A stretch of 64,000 nt of DNA from LMUY01 sp965198895 (GTDB taxonomy: Bacteria > Pseudomonadota > Alphaproteobacteria > Acetobacterales > Acetobacteraceae): assembly GCA_965198895.1 (NCBI GenBank), contig OZ240676.1, positions 1,860,001 to 1,924,000 on the forward strand, given 5' to 3'. Below the pieces are notes generated by a model. That model did not search any database, was not told where the DNA came from, and saw only the letters and a list, made by a program, of their open reading frames with translations. Below are positions 1 through 8,704 of this stretch, piece by piece. Each line of letters starts with the position of its first letter. Position 1 is the stretch's first letter. The translations under genes were made by a program, and so were the position numbers.

Positions 1-73
1 CAGCAAGGGCGTGCCGGCTTGACCCGGTGAAAACTCCGATATCCGCACCTATGTTCACGCCAACCGGCCTTCC

Positions 74-78
74 AGGAG
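74..78 (+). promoter_or_regulatory. Ribosome binding site of the ClpP-like gene
   Basis: AGGAG lies five bases upstream of the ATG at 84. The GTG at 27 has no comparable site, so this fixes the preferred start. Confidence 0.6.
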
Positions 79-83
79 ACAGC

Positions 84-737
84 ATGTACCGACTCGATGA
101 CGAGCCCGAGACACCCGACAGCCCCGACGTTCCGGAGCCGATGGGTCCCGATCCCAAGGAGCCGGGCGATAACCGCACGCTGAGCTCCCCGATTAACGAG
201 CTGGAAAGCCGCCTGCTCAAGCAGCGAAAGGTGCTGATTTTCGGAGCGATCAACGACAAGGTGGCTCGCGACGTCACTGGTCGCCTCCTGGCGCTGGTCA
301 GTGAGGGCAGCGAGCCGATTGACGTGTACATCAACTCGCCCGGCGGCCATGTCGAGAGCGGTGATACGATCCACGACATGATTCGCTTCGTCGGTAGCGA
401 GGTCACGGTGCGTGTAGTCGGCACGGGCTGGGTGGCGAGCGCCGGGGCGCTGATTTATCTTGCCGGCAAGAAGGAAAACCGGGTGTGTCTGCCGAACACC
501 CGCTTCCTGCTGCACCAGCCGATGGGCGGCGTGCGCGGCCCTGCGACCGACATCGACATCGAGGCGCGCGAGATCATCAAGATGCGCGAGCGGATCAACC
601 GCATCATCGCCCACGAGACCGGCCAGACATACGAGAAGGTTTCGACCGACACCGACCGCAACTACTGGATGGGTGCCGAAGAAGCGATCACCTATGGACT
701 GGTCAGCCGCGTCGTGACGACCGCAAGCGAACTGTAG
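84..737 (+). CDS. ClpP-family serine protease subunit with a Ser-His-Asn triad
   Basis: This is a family S14 peptidase resembling the proteolytic subunit of Clp, which degrades proteins fed to it by AAA+ unfoldases in the cytoplasm. From the ATG at 84 it has 217 residues. The first 40 or so are acidic and proline-rich, which E. coli ClpP lacks. The INSPGG loop, the nucleophile Ser119 (codon 438-440) and His144 (513-515, in LLHQPMGG) are present. Without gaps, the residue matching E. coli Asp171 is Asn193 (660-662), with exactly the E. coli spacing. Ser-His-Asn triads are known in Listeria ClpP1. The ATG at 84 follows an AGGAG; a GTG at 27 would add 19 residues. No Clp ATPase gene adjoins it, so it is probably a ClpP paralogue. 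Confidence 0.9.
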   Translation: MYRLDDEPETPDSPDVPEPMGPDPKEPGDNRTLSSPINELESRLLKQRKVLIFGAINDKVARDVTGRLLALVSEGSEPIDVYINSPGGHVESGDTIHDMIRFVGSEVTVRVVGTGWVASAGALIYLAGKKENRVCLPNTRFLLHQPMGGVRGPATDIDIEAREIIKMRERINRIIAHETGQTYEKVSTDTDRNYWMGAEEAITYGLVSRVVTTASEL

Positions 738-751
738 GGAAAGAAGAGACT

Positions 752-774
752 CCCCCTCCCCTTGTGGGAGGGGG
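752..774. terminator. C-rich/G-rich hairpin between convergent genes
   Basis: A perfect 9-bp stem (CCCCCTCCC paired with GGGAGGGGG) with a 5-base loop lies 15 bases after the ClpP-like stop. There is no U-tract. It could terminate the clpP-like transcript or act as a 3'-end stabiliser. Similar hairpins occur at 39199 and 44073. Confidence 0.5.
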
Positions 775-835
775 TTGAAGGAGGGCTGGCGATACCCCGG
801 CAATTGGTCCGTTGGGCGGCTTACCCCTTATCCCG

Positions 836-860
836 GCCCTCTCCCTCAAGGCGAGAGGGC
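836..860. terminator. Second hairpin between convergent genes
   Basis: GCCCTCTC (836-843) pairs perfectly with GAGAGGGC (853-860) around a 9-base loop. It lies just beyond the stop of the minus-strand thioredoxin gene and may terminate it. No U-tract is seen. Confidence 0.45.
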
Positions 861-867
861 GATGTGC

Positions 868-1410
868 TCAGCCTGCTATCTTCCTCACTACCGTCACCGC
901 GTCCGGGGACGACCAGTCGGCTGCCCCCTCCAGCCACCCCAACTCGTTGCCCTGCTTGTCGATCAGCAACGTGGTCGGGATGCCGCGCACGTTCAGGGAG
1001 TGCGCCATGCTGCTCATCGGGTCGAGCAATACGGGCAAATTCTTGATGCCGTGATCGGTGTAAAACTTTTGTACCACCGCCGCCCCGCCATGGTCCGACG
1101 ACACCGGCAGCACCACAATCCCGTCTCCCGCCACCAGCTTCGCCAAATCGTCCAGCGCCGGCATCTCGCGCACGCACGGCACGCACCAGGTCGCCCACAT
1201 GTTCAGCACCACCGCCTTGCCCGCGTAATCCGCCAGCGAGCGGACCGATCCATCGGCCGCGGTAAAATGAAGGTCCAGCTTGCGCGGCTCGTGCAGGGGT
1301 TGCAGCGAGCCGATCCCCTGCAGTGCCTGCGCCCTTGGTTTGCGGAGCGGCAGAGCCAGGGCTAGGGTCCCGCCGGCCGCGACCAGGGTGCGGCGTGTTA
1401 CGTCGGTCAT
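868..1410 (-). CDS. TlpA-family thiol:disulfide oxidoreductase
   Basis: This 180-residue protein is a periplasmic thioredoxin-like protein of the TlpA/ResA type, which typically reduces disulfides for cytochrome maturation or copper-site assembly. The redox motif is WCVPC (Cys76, Cys79) and a cis-proline segment (GIPTTLLID) follows near residue 146. The N-terminus has a twin-arginine-like start (TRRTLVAAGG) and a hydrophobic segment, indicating export. The start at 1410 is the only Met directly before the signal sequence and has AAGGA upstream. The gene is divergent from argH with 12 bases between start codons, a pairing often seen in alphaproteobacteria. The substrate cannot be told from sequence. 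Confidence 0.9.
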   Translation of the reverse strand: MTDVTRRTLVAAGGTLALALPLRKPRAQALQGIGSLQPLHEPRKLDLHFTAADGSVRSLADYAGKAVVLNMWATWCVPCVREMPALDDLAKLVAGDGIVVLPVSSDHGGAAVVQKFYTDHGIKNLPVLLDPMSSMAHSLNVRGIPTTLLIDKQGNELGWLEGAADWSSPDAVTVVRKIAG

Positions 1411-1422
1411 CAGGATAGGTCC

Positions 1423-2835
1423 TTGTCGAACAACGATCCCCAACGTCGGAACGCCGCTGCCAACGCGCAATGGGGCGGACGCTTCGCCGCCGGGCCGTCG
1501 GTGATCATGGCGGAGATCAATGCCTCGATCGGGTTTGACCGCAAGCTCTGGCGCCAGGATATCCGCGGCTCGCTCGCTCACGCCGCCATGCTGGCCCGGG
1601 CCGGCATCATCGAGCCGGCCGACGAAGCGGCCATCCGCGAGGGGCTGGCTGCCATTGGCGGGGAGATCGAGGCGGGCCGATTCAGCTTCGACGACGCGCT
1701 CGAAGACATTCACATGAACATCGAGGCGCGGCTCACCGACCGCATCGGCGAGGCCGGCAAGCGCCTGCACACCGCCCGCAGCCGCAACGACCAGGTCGCG
1801 ACCGATTTCCGCCTATGGGTGCGTGATGCGCTGGACTCGCTGGATTTGCAGGTGGCCGAGCTTATGCGCGCCCTGGCCGACCGGGCGGCCGAGCATGCGG
1901 CAGATCCGATGCCCGGCTTCACCCACTTGCAAACCGCCCAGCCGGTCACCTTCGGGCACCATCTATTGGCTTATGTGGAGATGCTGCATCGCGACCGCGG
2001 CCGGCTCGCCGACGCGAGGCGGCGGTTGAACGAGTGTCCCCTCGGTTCCGCAGCCCTGGCCGGCACGTCGTTTCCGATCGACCGCCACGCCACAGCAAGC
2101 GCGCTGGGCTTCGACCGGCCGACCGCCAATTCGTTGGATGCGGTGTCGGACCGGGATTTCGCGCTGGAATTCCTCTCCACCGCATCGATCTGCGCGATCC
2201 ACGTCTCCCGACTGGCGGAAGAGATCGTCATCTGGTGCTCTGCCCCGTTCGGCTTCGTGCGGCTGTCAGACGCGTTCACCACCGGGTCGTCGATCATGCC
2301 GCAGAAGCGCAATCCAGACGCGGCGGAGTTGGCACGGGCCAAGGTGGGCCGCATCATGGGCGCGCTGGTGGCGTTGCTGACGGTGATGAAGGGCCTGCCG
2401 CTGGCCTATGCCAAGGACACGCAGGAGGACAAGGAGCCGGTGTTCGACGCCGCCGACGCCCTGTCCCTGAGCTTGGCCGCGATGGCGGGCATGGTACGGG
2501 ACCTACAGCCAGACACCGCGCGGATGCGGGCGATGGCGGGCAGCGGCTTCTCCACCGCGACGGATCTGGCGGACTGGCTGGTGCGCGTGCTGCACCTCCC
2601 GTTCCGGACCGCCCACCACGTCACCGGCCGCCTGGTCGCCGCGGCGGAGTCGAGAGGCGTCGACCTGGCGGGCCTGTCGCTGGCCGAAATGCAAGCGGTG
2701 GAACCCGGCATCACTCAGGACGTGTTCGGCGTGCTGACGGTGGAAGCATCGGTCGCGTCGCGCACAAGCTATGGCGGCACTGCTCCCGCCAACGTGGCCC
2801 GGGAGGCGGCACGCTGGCAAGGCATCCTGGCATGA
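1423..2835 (+). CDS. argH: Argininosuccinate lyase
   Basis: ArgH splits argininosuccinate into arginine and fumarate, the last step of arginine synthesis in the cytosol. The 470-residue length fits the family. The fumarase/aspartase-superfamily signature GSSIMPQKRNPD lies around residues 288-299, and the HTARSRNDQ and GFTHLQ substrate-loop segments are intact. Translation appears to begin at a TTG (1423) preceded by AGGATAGG; no ATG lies before the conserved QWGGRF segment. It overlaps the next lipoprotein gene by an ATGA junction, so the two are translationally coupled. Confidence 0.95.
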   Translation: MSNNDPQRRNAAANAQWGGRFAAGPSVIMAEINASIGFDRKLWRQDIRGSLAHAAMLARAGIIEPADEAAIREGLAAIGGEIEAGRFSFDDALEDIHMNIEARLTDRIGEAGKRLHTARSRNDQVATDFRLWVRDALDSLDLQVAELMRALADRAAEHAADPMPGFTHLQTAQPVTFGHHLLAYVEMLHRDRGRLADARRRLNECPLGSAALAGTSFPIDRHATASALGFDRPTANSLDAVSDRDFALEFLSTASICAIHVSRLAEEIVIWCSAPFGFVRLSDAFTTGSSIMPQKRNPDAAELARAKVGRIMGALVALLTVMKGLPLAYAKDTQEDKEPVFDAADALSLSLAAMAGMVRDLQPDTARMRAMAGSGFSTATDLADWLVRVLHLPFRTAHHVTGRLVAAAESRGVDLAGLSLAEMQAVEPGITQDVFGVLTVEASVASRTSYGGTAPANVAREAARWQGILA

Positions 2836-2954
2836 GGATGGCGCTTGTCCTGCTTGCTGTGTTGGCACTCGCCGGGTGCGGCAAGAAGGGCGCTCCCACG
2901 CCGCCCGGCCCCGCCGATCAGATCATCTTCCCCAAGAGCTATCCAACGCACTAG
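2832..2954 (+). CDS. lptM: Small LptM/YifL-like lipoprotein
   Basis: This 40-residue lipoprotein has a short hydrophobic signal and a lipobox LAGC (Cys16), followed directly by GKKGAPTPP. That is the CGxKGPxxxP pattern of the LptM (YifL) family, which in E. coli assists oxidative maturation of the LPS translocon protein LptD. It begins inside the argH stop (ATGA overlap). In many proteobacteria this lipoprotein sits directly before lysA. Here lysA is 1.9 kb away, separated by a porin gene on the opposite strand. The family call rests on the lipobox context and neighbourhood, because the protein is very short. Confidence 0.75.
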   Translation: MRMALVLLAVLALAGCGKKGAPTPPGPADQIIFPKSYPTH

Positions 2955-2956
2955 AC

Positions 2957-4711
2957 CTATTGGAAGGGCAGATAGCGCAGGCTGAAGAAGAGCATGTTGT
3001 CGTCGGTGGAATGGTTGCCGCCGCCGCCCGTGGCTGCGACGCCCTTGTAGATGTCCCGGCGGGTGTAGGAATACTGGAAGCCCGTCTCCACCGTGCCGTA
3101 ATCGCCGTGCAGGAAGCGCCACCAGGCGCCCAGCGTCCCCTGGGTCAGCCCGGACGTGTTCGCCGTGCAGGTCGCTGTGCTCAGCTCGATGTCGCATCCG
3201 GCGTTTGAGTAGGCTGGGTTGCCGTAGCCATACGCCTTGCCCCCGGCATTGAAGAACTTACGGCCAATCTGTTCGGTGCCGACGTAGGAATACAGATCGA
3301 TATCGGAGCGCGGGTGACCGACGATTCCAACGAGGGCCTGCACTTCCGGCAACGGAGACGGTGCGCCGCTCGGGCTGATCGTCGCGTCAGGCAACTGCCC
3401 CGAGCCATAGCGGCCGATGCCATAGCCCGCCAAGCCGCGTCCTTCGAAGGTCAGGTTGTTGCCAATAATCGGCAGGATGAAGCCGCCGCCCACGCCGCCG
3501 CCCAGTCGCGTATTGCTGTGCCCGTTCCCCACCACCGAGACCCGGTCCTGCATGAAGCGGGCAAGGCCGTATAGTTCGTAGTGGCCATAGCCCGGGTCGG
3601 CCGTGCCCTTCACGATGACGTCCGGCGCAATATCGGTGCTGTAGGCCTGGCCCGGATCGAGCTGCGCGATCCCTGGGTTGTTGTAGTTGACGGTCTGGCC
3701 CGTAGCGACGCCGGTTCCATTGGCGCCGACCGAATACGTCGTTTGCGGGCTCTCGAGCGAGGCGGCCAGGAAGAACTTGCCCTGGTCGAAGCCCTTCGCG
3801 ATGCGCAACTCCGGCTGGCGCGCCCAGGTGAAGCCCGGCACGTACTGCGAGTCGATCGTCAGCGGCACGTCTTCCTGGTGCGGCGTGACACCCTGCTTGA
3901 ACATGGTGGCCAGGCTCCACGACTGGCCTGCCAAGGCATGCAGGTCGAGCGCGTCGTTGTCGTAATTGAAATAGGCCTGGCGTAGCCGCGGCGTGTAACT
4001 ATTGCTCTCGTTGCTGTTGGCGGTACCGGCGGCGCCGAGCAGATCCAATTCGGCGTAGGCCTCGACATGCTGGTTAGGGTCGATGTCGCCATGCATCAGC
4101 AGCGAAAAGCGGCTCTGCTGCGCGGTGAAGCGGAACTCGCTCTCGTGATACTGCTGGCTTTGGGGCAGTGGGATGCCGCTGAAGCTGGAGCCGATGCTGG
4201 TTGTCTCGTTCCGGGAGCGGAACGCCGACTCGGCCGCTGTGAAGCCACCGAGCTGCAAGGTCAGGCCGCCGACATGGAACGTTCCCTGGGGCCCGGCGGT
4301 GCCGGCGTTCTGGCTACTGGCCGAGCCGCCGTTGATGTTGAGCGACGTCCAATCCGTCTTGGGCGATGCGTATTCGGGATGCGCCGGACCCATGCCCAGG
4401 CCGAGACTGAGCTGGCTCGGCGCCCCCGTGCCCGGATTGAAGCCGGCCGGGCGCGGTAGGTTCGCGACTGCGGTCTGCGTCTGCTCCGCCGTGGCGCGGG
4501 CACGGGCCGCGTCAGCCTGGGCGGCGCGGACCGCCGCATCCTTCGATGCCATGTCGCGCTTTACCCGGGCCAATTCGGCATTCAGGGCACGGATCTGGGC
4601 CTGGATGGCGTTGATCTGGCTCGCCGACTGCGCCCAGGCGGGGGAACTGCCGAGCAGGGCAGTGGCGGCCAAAAGAGCGCAGCGCAGCGTGGGGGATCGA
4701 ACCATCGGCAA
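2957..4711 (-). CDS. Outer-membrane porin with N-terminal coiled coil
   Basis: This 584-residue protein has a Sec signal peptide with cleavage expected after AWA (residues 25-27). A heptad-like helical stretch follows (residues 30-80, rich in Ala, Gln and Lys/Arg), then about 480 residues of alternating polar and aromatic segments typical of an outer-membrane beta-barrel. Such porins occur in multiple copies in Acetobacteraceae and allow solute entry; the coiled coil may anchor or trimerise it. The C-terminus ends LRYLPFQ, close to but not exactly the usual terminal aromatic residue. The gene runs opposite to argH-lptM and lysA and splits that conserved block. The transported solute is unknown. 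Confidence 0.8.
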   Translation of the reverse strand: MPMVRSPTLRCALLAATALLGSSPAWAQSASQINAIQAQIRALNAELARVKRDMASKDAAVRAAQADAARARATAEQTQTAVANLPRPAGFNPGTGAPSQLSLGLGMGPAHPEYASPKTDWTSLNINGGSASSQNAGTAGPQGTFHVGGLTLQLGGFTAAESAFRSRNETTSIGSSFSGIPLPQSQQYHESEFRFTAQQSRFSLLMHGDIDPNQHVEAYAELDLLGAAGTANSNESNSYTPRLRQAYFNYDNDALDLHALAGQSWSLATMFKQGVTPHQEDVPLTIDSQYVPGFTWARQPELRIAKGFDQGKFFLAASLESPQTTYSVGANGTGVATGQTVNYNNPGIAQLDPGQAYSTDIAPDVIVKGTADPGYGHYELYGLARFMQDRVSVVGNGHSNTRLGGGVGGGFILPIIGNNLTFEGRGLAGYGIGRYGSGQLPDATISPSGAPSPLPEVQALVGIVGHPRSDIDLYSYVGTEQIGRKFFNAGGKAYGYGNPAYSNAGCDIELSTATCTANTSGLTQGTLGAWWRFLHGDYGTVETGFQYSYTRRDIYKGVAATGGGGNHSTDDNMLFFSLRYLPFQ

Positions 4712-4844
4712 GCTCCATTTCCAGCGGAGCCACTGCTAGCCGCCACAACCGGAAGTGTCCTGTGAAGGGGTTATGACACTGGATGAGTGTGGCGGCGACG
4801 CTACAACACTGGTTAAGCAGCTTCGAGGCCCTTAATCTCGCCGC

Positions 4845-6191
4845 ATGGACGCACCTCACATCCTGCCTGAGACCGAAGACCCGAGCATCGCCGACATGCT
4901 CGCTGCCCGCCCCCATCTGCGCATGCACGGAATCGAGGGATTGATGGTGGAGGGCGTGCCGCTCGCCACCATCGCAGCTGCTGCTGGCACGCCCTGCTGG
5001 GTGATGTCGGTGGGTGCCTTGCGAACACGGCTTGCCAGCCTGCGCGCCGCATTCGAGCCGCTCGGCGCCCACATCCACTATGCCGTGAAGGCGAACGACC
5101 ACCTCGCAGTGCTGAGGCTCATGGCCGCCGGAGGCGCCGGAGCGGATGTGGTCAGCGGCGGTGAGCTGCGCCGGGCGCTAACGGCGGGCATCCCGCCGGG
5201 CCATATCGTGTTCTCCGGGGTGGGCAAGACGCCGGCCGAGCTCCGGCTGGCCGCGGAAATAGGCATCGCCCAGGTCAACGTGGAGAGCGCGGAGGAATTG
5301 GCGATGCTCTCGGCCATCGCAGCCTCTGCCGGCCGCACGGTACCGGTCGCGTTGCGGATCAACCCGGACATCGACGCCGGCACGCATGCCAAGATCACCA
5401 CCGGGCGCGCGGACAACAAGTTTGGCGTGGGCCTCGACACTGCCGCGGCGCTCTTTGCCCAGGCCGCCGATCTGCCGGGCATCCGCGCGGTCGGCCTCGC
5501 ATTGCACATCGGCAGCCAGATTTCCGCCATGGCGCCGTACCGCGCCGCATTCGCTCGGGTAGCTGCGTTGGTGCGGGCCTTGCGGGCCGGCGGACACACC
5601 GTCACCCGCTTGGATTGCGGCGGCGGACTGGGCATCCGCTACCGCGACGAGGTCGAAGGATCTCCCGCGGCCCTCGCCGGTGCCATGCAGCTCGCATTCG
5701 AGGGGCTGGCGCTCGAGTTGATGGTCGAGCCGGGACGTTGGCTCGCCGGCCCGTCGGGACTGCTGCTGACCGGCGTGGTGCTGACCAAGACGACCGGCAG
5801 CCGGCACTTCACGGTGCTGGACGCCGCGATGAACGACCTCGTGCGGCCGGCGATGTACGATTCATGGCATGGCATGGTGCCCGTTTCCGCAGCCGACGCC
5901 CTCGGCGCCGGGGTGTTGACCGACATCGTCGGCCCGGTTTGCGAAACCGGGGACACCTTCGCGCGACAACGTATGCTTCCGGCACTCGCCCACAACGCGG
6001 TTGTGGCGATCCTCGACACAGGTGCCTATGGTTCCGTCATGAGCTCCACCTACAACGCCCGGCCCTTGGCGGCCCAGGTGATGGTTGACGGCGATCGCTG
6101 GGCGATAATCCGGCCACGTCAGACGGTCGAGGCGCTTTGGAGTGGCGAGAGCATTCCTGATTGGCTCACACTCGGGCCGGTTACAACATGA
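4845..6191 (+). CDS. lysA: Diaminopimelate decarboxylase
   Basis: LysA decarboxylates meso-diaminopimelate to L-lysine, the last lysine step, using PLP. At 448 residues it is slightly long because of an N-terminal extension of about 30 residues. The PLP lysine is Lys82 (HYAVKAND). The glycine-rich phosphate loop GGGLGIRY is near residue 259, EPGRWL follows, and the active-site cysteine motif is CETGD around residue 366. The fold-type III barrel plus C-terminal domain order is complete. The stop overlaps the start of the DUF4175 gene (ATGA). Confidence 0.95.
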   Translation: MDAPHILPETEDPSIADMLAARPHLRMHGIEGLMVEGVPLATIAAAAGTPCWVMSVGALRTRLASLRAAFEPLGAHIHYAVKANDHLAVLRLMAAGGAGADVVSGGELRRALTAGIPPGHIVFSGVGKTPAELRLAAEIGIAQVNVESAEELAMLSAIAASAGRTVPVALRINPDIDAGTHAKITTGRADNKFGVGLDTAAALFAQAADLPGIRAVGLALHIGSQISAMAPYRAAFARVAALVRALRAGGHTVTRLDCGGGLGIRYRDEVEGSPAALAGAMQLAFEGLALELMVEPGRWLAGPSGLLLTGVVLTKTTGSRHFTVLDAAMNDLVRPAMYDSWHGMVPVSAADALGAGVLTDIVGPVCETGDTFARQRMLPALAHNAVVAILDTGAYGSVMSSTYNARPLAAQVMVDGDRWAIIRPRQTVEALWSGESIPDWLTLGPVTT

Positions 6192-8704
6192 TGGATCTCC
6201 GCGCGCGCCTTGCCGCACGCCGCGCCCAGGCCCGGCGGGTGCTGTGGTTCGAGCGGATCTGGCCCGCGCTGTGGCCCGCCTTCGCCCTGATCGGCGCCTG
6301 GATCGCTCTGGCCTTGTTCGATATACCCGGGATGCTGCCGGTCTGGTGGCATATCGCAGCCCTTGGGTTCTTGGTGGTGGCCCTCGGCGTCTTGCTATGG
6401 CGTGGCCTGCGCCCGCTTGCACGGCCGACCGATGCCGAGGTGGACCGGCGGCTTGAACTCACCTCGGGCGTGCGGCACCGCCCCCTCGTCGCGCTGGATG
6501 ACAAGCCGGCCGAGGCCGACCCGGCGGCCACCGAGCTCTGGCAAGCGCATCTGGCCCGCGCCGCGGCCCAGGTGGCCCGGCTTCGCGCCGGCTGGCCACA
6601 TCCCGGCATTCCGCAGCGCGATGTCTGGGCGACCCGGGCCGCGCTGGCGGTGCTGCTGGTGGCGGGTCTCGTGATGGCCGGCCCGGAAGCACCGGCGAGG
6701 TTGCTGCGCTCCGTTTCACCGGGCCTTCCGGAGGGCGCGCCCACACCGGCCCCGCAGTTGCAGGTCTGGCTGACCCCGCCATCCTATACCGCGCTGCCAC
6801 CGATCTTCCTGCATCCGGATGCTCCGGCCGCAACCGTACCTGCGGGCTCGCATCTGACCGTGAACCTGACGGGCGGCTCGTCCGCTCCGGCCATGCGGTA
6901 CGGCGATGTGGACACGGCGTTCGCTACGCTCGACGCGACAAGCTGGCAGGCGGAGCGCGACATCACGCAGTCCGGCACGCTGACGGTGACCCGGCGCGGC
7001 TCGGTTCTCGGCCGCTGGCCACTGACGGTCATCGTCGACCAGCCGCCAACCGTCGCCTGGGCCGAGCCACCCGGACCTGTTCGGGGGCAACGCCGGCTAC
7101 AGACCCGGTTGCCGTGGACGGCAGCGGATGATTACGGCGTTGTCTCGCTGCAGGCTGAGCTGCGGCTGAAGGACCGGCCGAGCGCGCCCCCGTTGGTGAT
7201 CCCGCTGCCGCTTCCGGGCGGCGCAACGAAGCAGGCACATGGCGCAGCGTTGCAGGATTTGACGGCAAATCCGTGGGCGGGGCTCCCGGTCATTGCGACC
7301 CTCGTCGCGAAGGACGCACCTGGCCAGCGTGCCAGCAGCGCAGATGCCGGGTTCATCCTGCCGGAACGCCCGTTCAAGAACCCGCTGGCGCGCGCGGTGC
7401 TGGATATCCGCAAGCGGTTGAGCGTGGCCCCCGAGGGTCACGGCCAAGCCGCCGCCGATCTGTCCGCCCTGGCCGGCGCCCCTGAGGCGTTCGACAACAA
7501 CACCGCAGTCTACCTGGCGCTGACGAGCACGGCGAGCCTGCTGAACCAAAGCGGCGATCCTGCCGACATAAGCGAAGCGCAGAGCCGCCTCTGGTCGCTT
7601 GCTTTACAGTTGGAAGACGACGCCGTCGCGCGTACCGCTCAAGCCGTGCAGGCGGCGCGGGAGGCGCTGCAGCAGAGCGTGCAAAAAGGCGACAAGACCG
7701 ACGTTGACCGCAAGGCGGACGAACTTCGCCGCGAAATCGAGAAGCACCTACAGGCTCTGGCGGATAAGGCTCGCAAGGATGGCACGCTGATGCCGTTCGA
7801 TCCCTCGCAGCGCACGTTGAACCAGCAGGACTTCGACAAGCTGACGCAGGAGATGAAGGACGCCGCGAAAGCGGGCCGCATGGACGAGGCGCAGGACAAG
7901 CTGCAGCAGTTGGAGCGGATGCTCGATCAACTGAAGCAGGCCGAGGCAAATCCCAGCCAGGACCGCCAGCAAGCCCGCCAGCAGCGGCAGAAAGGCCAGC
8001 AACAGATGGGGGCGGCCGAGGATATGGTCCAGCGCGAGGGCACCATGAAGGGCCGCGCCGCAGGGCGCGAGACGGCCGAGGACAAGCCGGGCCGCGAGAC
8101 GGACCAGAGGCAGCAGAAGGCGCTGCGCCGTGCTCTCGGCCAGATGATGCAGAACTTCGGCGACCTGACGGGCAAGATCCCCGATGCGCTGAGCCAGGCC
8201 GACATCGCCATGGATCAAGCCGGCCAGGCGCTCGGACAGGGTAAGGACAAGGACGCGGGCGCCGCCCAGCAGCGTGCCATCGATGCGCTGCAGAAGGGCG
8301 AGCAGCAGATGAGTCAGCAGATGGCTCAGTCGCTCGGCATCTCGATCCAGCCCGGACAGGGCGAGGGCCAAGGCGACGGCCCGGGTGACCAGATGGCCAA
8401 TGACGACGGTCAGGGCGGCGATGGTCAGGGCGATGGCCGCGGTGGCCAGCAGGATGCAGACTCCGCGGATAACGGGGGCCAGCCCGGCGACGACCAGACG
8501 CCCGATGTGCCGCGGGACCCACTCGGCAGGCCCACGAAGGACGGGACATCCGGCCGTGCCGACGGCGGCGATGTGCACGTGCCCGACCAGATGGAGCAGG
8601 CCCGCACGCGGGAAATCCAGACCGAACTTCGCCGCCGCGAAGGCCAGCGGACCCGGCCCCCTGGCGAGCTGGATTATATCGACCGGCTGCTAAAAGCCTA
8701 CTGA
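6188..8704 (+). CDS. DUF4175/TIGR02302 large membrane-anchored protein
   Basis: This 838-residue protein belongs to the alphaproteobacterial TIGR02302 (DUF4175) family, whose function is unknown. Two N-terminal membrane segments (about residues 30-50 and 57-75) are followed by a third near 160 and an extracytoplasmic domain. A long Gln/Asp/Lys-rich helical region follows (about residues 480-720, coiled-coil-like), then a Gly/Asp/Gln low-complexity stretch (about 735-790). Family members commonly follow lysA, as here. The ATG at 6188 overlaps the lysA stop by four bases and is preferred over an upstream in-frame Met inside lysA. Confidence 0.85.
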   Translation: MMDLRARLAARRAQARRVLWFERIWPALWPAFALIGAWIALALFDIPGMLPVWWHIAALGFLVVALGVLLWRGLRPLARPTDAEVDRRLELTSGVRHRPLVALDDKPAEADPAATELWQAHLARAAAQVARLRAGWPHPGIPQRDVWATRAALAVLLVAGLVMAGPEAPARLLRSVSPGLPEGAPTPAPQLQVWLTPPSYTALPPIFLHPDAPAATVPAGSHLTVNLTGGSSAPAMRYGDVDTAFATLDATSWQAERDITQSGTLTVTRRGSVLGRWPLTVIVDQPPTVAWAEPPGPVRGQRRLQTRLPWTAADDYGVVSLQAELRLKDRPSAPPLVIPLPLPGGATKQAHGAALQDLTANPWAGLPVIATLVAKDAPGQRASSADAGFILPERPFKNPLARAVLDIRKRLSVAPEGHGQAAADLSALAGAPEAFDNNTAVYLALTSTASLLNQSGDPADISEAQSRLWSLALQLEDDAVARTAQAVQAAREALQQSVQKGDKTDVDRKADELRREIEKHLQALADKARKDGTLMPFDPSQRTLNQQDFDKLTQEMKDAAKAGRMDEAQDKLQQLERMLDQLKQAEANPSQDRQQARQQRQKGQQQMGAAEDMVQREGTMKGRAAGRETAEDKPGRETDQRQQKALRRALGQMMQNFGDLTGKIPDALSQADIAMDQAGQALGQGKDKDAGAAQQRAIDALQKGEQQMSQQMAQSLGISIQPGQGEGQGDGPGDQMANDDGQGGDGQGDGRGGQQDADSADNGGQPGDDQTPDVPRDPLGRPTKDGTSGRADGGDVHVPDQMEQARTREIQTELRRREGQRTRPPGELDYIDRLLKAY

